A DNA stretch of 8,369 bases from an uncultured Collinsella sp. (GTDB taxonomy: Bacteria; Actinomycetota; Coriobacteriia; Coriobacteriales; Coriobacteriaceae), in contig UQMM01000048.1 of NCBI GenBank assembly GCA_900542165.1, positions 1-8,369 of the forward strand, in the 5' to 3' direction. How positions within the stretch are numbered: position 1 is the stretch's first letter; the number at the start of each line of letters is the position of its first letter. Under the pieces are notes generated by a model that was not told where the DNA came from, made no database searches, and saw only the letters and a list, made by a program, of their open reading frames with translations. Below are positions 6,296-8,369 of this stretch, one piece after another. A program made the position numbers and the translations under genes.

Positions 6296-6356
6296 CATAT
6301 GAACATACGCTCAAATAACTTACTTCCGATTATATGAGCGTATGTTCATATGTCAA
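6296..6356 (-). promoter_or_regulatory. promoter and double operator of the ArsR-type repressor gene
   Basis: Read on the minus strand, TTGACA (6351-6356) and TATAAT (6329-6334) are both consensus, with a 16-bp spacer. An 18-bp perfect inverted repeat, CATATGAACATACGCTCA (6296-6313) and its complement (6335-6352), has a 21-bp gap. Each arm with its next bases is itself an ATATGA-N8-TCA(T/A)AT operator of ArsR/SmtB style. One copy fills the -35/-10 spacer, where bound repressor would block RNA polymerase; the other lies between the likely start of transcription and the ribosome site. Confidence 0.88.
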
Positions 6357-6458
6357 TAACGTTTAAGTAATTCATCGCACAAAATGATGGGGAATAGTGG
6401 ACGAGATTCCGGATTGAGCGGTTTTGATAGTCGATGCCGAGGTGGGTGCCCCCGCGCC

Positions 6459-6482
6459 GTGCAAAAATTGGAGTATTCTGCA
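6459..6482 (+). repeat. 24-bp motif, copy A
   Basis: GTGCAAAAATTGGAGTATTCTGCA. It matches the reverse complement of 6648-6671 at 20 of 24 ungapped positions. Its TGCA ends make it loosely palindromic. A shorter related copy lies at 8042-8059. Confidence 0.65.
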
Positions 6483-6647
6483 ACTATAGGGGGTCTGTTT
6501 ATCTATTTCGGGCCAAATAAAGCCGCTCAAGAGTTATCCAAGGGCGGTAAACAGATAAGATCTTCCTCAAGTGTTGCCTAACGTTCCCGTTCGATAGCGT
6601 CTTTGTTTCTCATTTGGATTAACTTGTGGGTGCTGGAGGGCCGACCC

Positions 6648-6671
6648 TGCTGAATACTCGCAATTTTGCAC
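6648..6671 (-). repeat. 24-bp motif, copy B
   Basis: On the minus strand it reads GTGCAAAATTGCGAGTATTCAGCA. It begins about 30 bp after the stop of the nuclease-like gene and points in that gene's direction. Confidence 0.65.
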
Positions 6672-6701
6672 ATCGCTAGGGTACCCACCTTGTTAGCCGG
6701 T

Positions 6702-7892
6702 CTAGCTTCCGGCCCCGAAGATCCTGCCCTCGGGCGCGAGGCTGCTTGTTTGGGCAAATGATGGGCTGTCGGATTCGACTGTCTGCATGTCATCGATTGC
6801 TGTAACTTCATTAATTGTCGGGTCATCCAGCGTGATGCCTTCGAGTGTTGCTTTTTCGAGGTCGATTCGTTGGCGCTCTTCGGAATCCTGGCGAAGCTGC
6901 TTCTGAATTCGCCTTTTCTCTTCTATAAACCTTCTGAGCACAAACTGTCTCAGGTCCTCTTGCATGATTTGAAAGTCTTTTGGTAGACGCGAGGGGCGTA
7001 CGCCCTCTTTCCGCTGGATTGCTTCCATGACCCTAACGAAAGAGCTGGCATGCATAAAGGAATAACGGCTGACGGTGATGATTCCGTATCCCATGGACGC
7101 AAGCGCATTCTTGCGTTCCTCATCGATGGCGCGGTCTTCTTCCGCGTCATGATAAAAACCGTTGTATTCAATGTCTGTGCGAGATTTCTTTAGATACGCA
7201 TCCATAAAGAACTTTTTGCGTCTCGTGAGATTCTTTGCGGCGGCGGTGACCTGTAATTCGTAATCGGTCTCAATTCCCTTAATACCAAGTCCACCTTCGC
7301 TTTTGGGCAGCGTAAGCATCATGATAAATGCCGTTTCCATGGGAGATCGGCATCCGTCGCGCACACATTGGATCGCCTTTCGGGCAAGAGCCAGACCGTC
7401 GCATCTGGTAATGGAATTAAAGAACTGTTTCAATCTCTCGGTCGAGGTGAGCGCGAAACGCTCGGTATAGGAGGTGGAAGAGTCGGTTCCAAGGGAATAA
7501 GCGCCGCATAGTTCAAAGTAGTACTCCACCAGTTCGCGAAAAGGAAGATAGGTGGCGGCCTGAAGTGCGCAAAGCTCAACGCCAACAATGAAGATGCCAT
7601 CTTCAAGCTCTATAAAGCGTGAGTTCGAGAATCGTTTTGAAGAAACGTGGCATTGACAGTTCATTGCATGGCGCGCATTCCTGCGATCAAACACCATCAC
7701 CTCGAGGGAATCATTCGCGTCGAGGGAAACATCATGTTTGGTGAGCCATTCTGCGGCTGCGTCAAGGAGCGTTCCGGTGGGACATGATCCGTAAATCGCG
7801 GCAGGGTTACAGGACTCGATGCCTTTCGCAGACACCGAATGCGCGGCCTGGTAGACCGCTTTTGCAGTGGTATGTGACAATACGATACTCAT
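6702..7892 (-). CDS. hypothetical protein with probable PD-(D/E)xK (DUF559/Vsr-like) nuclease domain
   Basis: A 396-residue soluble protein. The middle region has RSPMETAFIMMLTLP (182-196), then FFMDAYLKKSRTDIEYNG (228-245), YHD (247-249), D257 and ERKNALASMGYGIITVS (259-275). A Asp, then (I)E-x-N/D-G, H, D..R...L...GY is the pattern of DUF559/Vsr-type restriction-fold proteins; likely catalytic residues are E186, D231 and E242. The N-terminal 120 residues (LSHTTAKAVYQAA and a segment ending FIELEDGIFIVGVELCAL) recall the AbiEi-like/DUF559 proteins that are multiplied in Coriobacteria. A charged helix at 311-350 and a low-complexity tail follow. No ribosome site is visible before ATG 7892, and codon use is more AT-rich than in the metal genes, suggesting accessory DNA. 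The function (defence, antitoxin or other) is not established. Confidence 0.7.
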   Translation of the reverse strand: MSIVLSHTTAKAVYQAAHSVSAKGIESCNPAAIYGSCPTGTLLDAAAEWLTKHDVSLDANDSLEVMVFDRRNARHAMNCQCHVSSKRFSNSRFIELEDGIFIVGVELCALQAATYLPFRELVEYYFELCGAYSLGTDSSTSYTERFALTSTERLKQFFNSITRCDGLALARKAIQCVRDGCRSPMETAFIMMLTLPKSEGGLGIKGIETDYELQVTAAAKNLTRRKKFFMDAYLKKSRTDIEYNGFYHDAEEDRAIDEERKNALASMGYGIITVSRYSFMHASSFVRVMEAIQRKEGVRPSRLPKDFQIMQEDLRQFVLRRFIEEKRRIQKQLRQDSEERQRIDLEKATLEGITLDDPTINEVTAIDDMQTVESDSPSFAQTSSLAPEGRIFGAGS

Positions 7893-8041
7893 GGTATATA
7901 TCGTGTCAGCTAATGCCGTGTTGATGGCGCTGAGTGAAAAAGTCGTTTTAGAGGTCTAACCAAATGCTGACCAAAAGCTTGACGCAATTATGGGTTGGTA
8001 TGCCCTAAATAAAAGTTTTCGCAGCTTGGCTATAGCATAGA

Positions 8042-8059
8042 AATACTCAATTGCTGCAC
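8042..8059 (-). repeat. degenerate motif, copy C
   Basis: On the minus strand GTGCAGCAATTGAGTATT, matching GTGCA..AATTG.AGTATT of copy A with two mismatches and one missing base. It lies 150 bp upstream of the nuclease-like gene, in the orientation of copy B. Confidence 0.45.
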
Positions 8060-8175
8060 ATTTGATATCGATGCATCGCCATCCGACAACGAATTACGTG
8101 TCGGGAATTGGCCGAAATCGTTCAAAATGAGGGTTCAGAATTTGTGATGGCAGATCTATCTGTGGAACGTAGGGC

Positions 8176-8192
8176 GGCCCCGCTGCGGGGTT
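8176..8192. terminator. GC hairpin with T-run, probable terminator between genes
   Basis: CCCCGC and GCGGGG pair tightly and TTTT follows on the plus strand. GGCCGC-type arms around it (about 8169-8206) can form a larger stem. No plus-strand gene ends just before it. It lies about 50 bp past the stop of the minus-strand gene at the right edge, so it may serve that gene, although the T-run is on the other strand. Confidence 0.4.
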
Positions 8193-8244
8193 TTCCGCTG
8201 CGAGGCCGCTCGTGATCTACCCCCGGGGTTTGCCGCAGGCGTTT

Positions 8245-8369
8245 CTACTTGGCAAACAGGTTCTTGAGGTTGAACTCGGCTTGGACGGTGCGGAGCATGA
8301 GGTCGGTGTCGTCGAGGCCCAGATGCTGCTCGTTGGCGTCGGCGGCGAGGGTTCCACGGCGGCGCGCCC
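8245..8369 (-). CDS. unidentified protein, C-terminal 40 residues (partial)
   Basis: The frame enters from the right edge and ends at TAG (8245-8247). The visible end reads DDTDLMLRTVQAEFNLKNLFAK. Codon choice is strongly GC-ending and fits a real high-GC gene. A hairpin follows at 8176-8192. The fragment is too short for me to name a family. Confidence 0.5.
   Translation of the reverse strand, partial: ARRRGTLAADANEQHLGLDDTDLMLRTVQAEFNLKNLFAK

Larger units (their letters stand above)
6357..6701. other. intergenic region without a gene, carrying two inverted motif copies
   Basis: No credible coding frame or tRNA-like fold. It holds the inverted motif copies at 6459-6482 and 6648-6671. A 7-bp inverted pair lies between them: CTGTTTA (6495-6501) with TAAACAG (6548-6554). 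The sequence is distinctly more AT-rich than the metal genes. No intrinsic terminator for the gene ending at 6702 is evident. Confidence 0.6.
7893..8244. other. intergenic region without a gene
   Basis: AT-rich up to about 8165, then GC-rich. It holds motif copy C (8042-8059), small inverted repeats CCGACA/TGTCGG (8083-8104) and CAGAT/ATCTG (8151-8162), and the hairpin near 8176. The promoter of the minus-strand gene starting at 7892 should lie in its left part. I found no -35/-10 pair I would defend. Confidence 0.55.

Noticed and set aside
1..8369. CRISPR array, tRNA or rRNA genes
   Set aside because: No regularly spaced repeat series and no tRNA- or rRNA-like sequence seen on either strand.

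Overview
The window looks like chromosomal DNA from a high-GC gut actinobacterium of the Coriobacteriia, with Collinsella as my best guess. The evidence is GC-rich codon use, clear GGAGG-type ribosome sites, and the style of the ABC-F, HAD, DtxR and metal-ATPase proteins. The genus is an inference from pattern recognition, not a search.

Layout. Positions 1-1206 hold the 3' end of an ABC-F ATPase gene, a co-directional HAD phosphatase gene and an intrinsic terminator. A short two-domain DtxR/MntR-type metalloregulator gene follows (1335-1724), with a 30-bp-offset repeated inverted motif in front of it. Next is a complete but frameshifted IS110-family element (about 1889-3538). It has an approximately 290-nt structured leader that is a good candidate for a bridge RNA. 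The element sits exactly at the centre of what was a perfect 40-bp palindrome; its two 20-bp halves now flank the element at 1869-1888 and 3539-3558.

On the minus strand, 6352 to 3583 is a metal-efflux module: an ArsR/SmtB-type repressor, a free-standing HMA metal-binding protein, and a ZntA/CadA-type P1B-2 ATPase that lacks its own HMA domain. The repressor gene has a consensus promoter (TTGACA-16-TATAAT) with an operator copy in the spacer and another just downstream. A third operator copy lies directly before the ATPase gene, after a terminator-like hairpin that separates it from the HMA gene. The picture is metal-dependent derepression at two points. The DtxR-type regulator and the ATPase are convergent, and the split palindrome lies between them.

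Positions 6702-7892 (minus) encode a 396-residue protein with a probable PD-(D/E)xK (DUF559/Vsr-like) nuclease core. It is flanked by three copies of a roughly 24-bp motif (GTGCAnnAATTGnAGTATTC-like), two downstream and one upstream. The window ends in the 3' end of an unidentified minus-strand gene (8245-8369).
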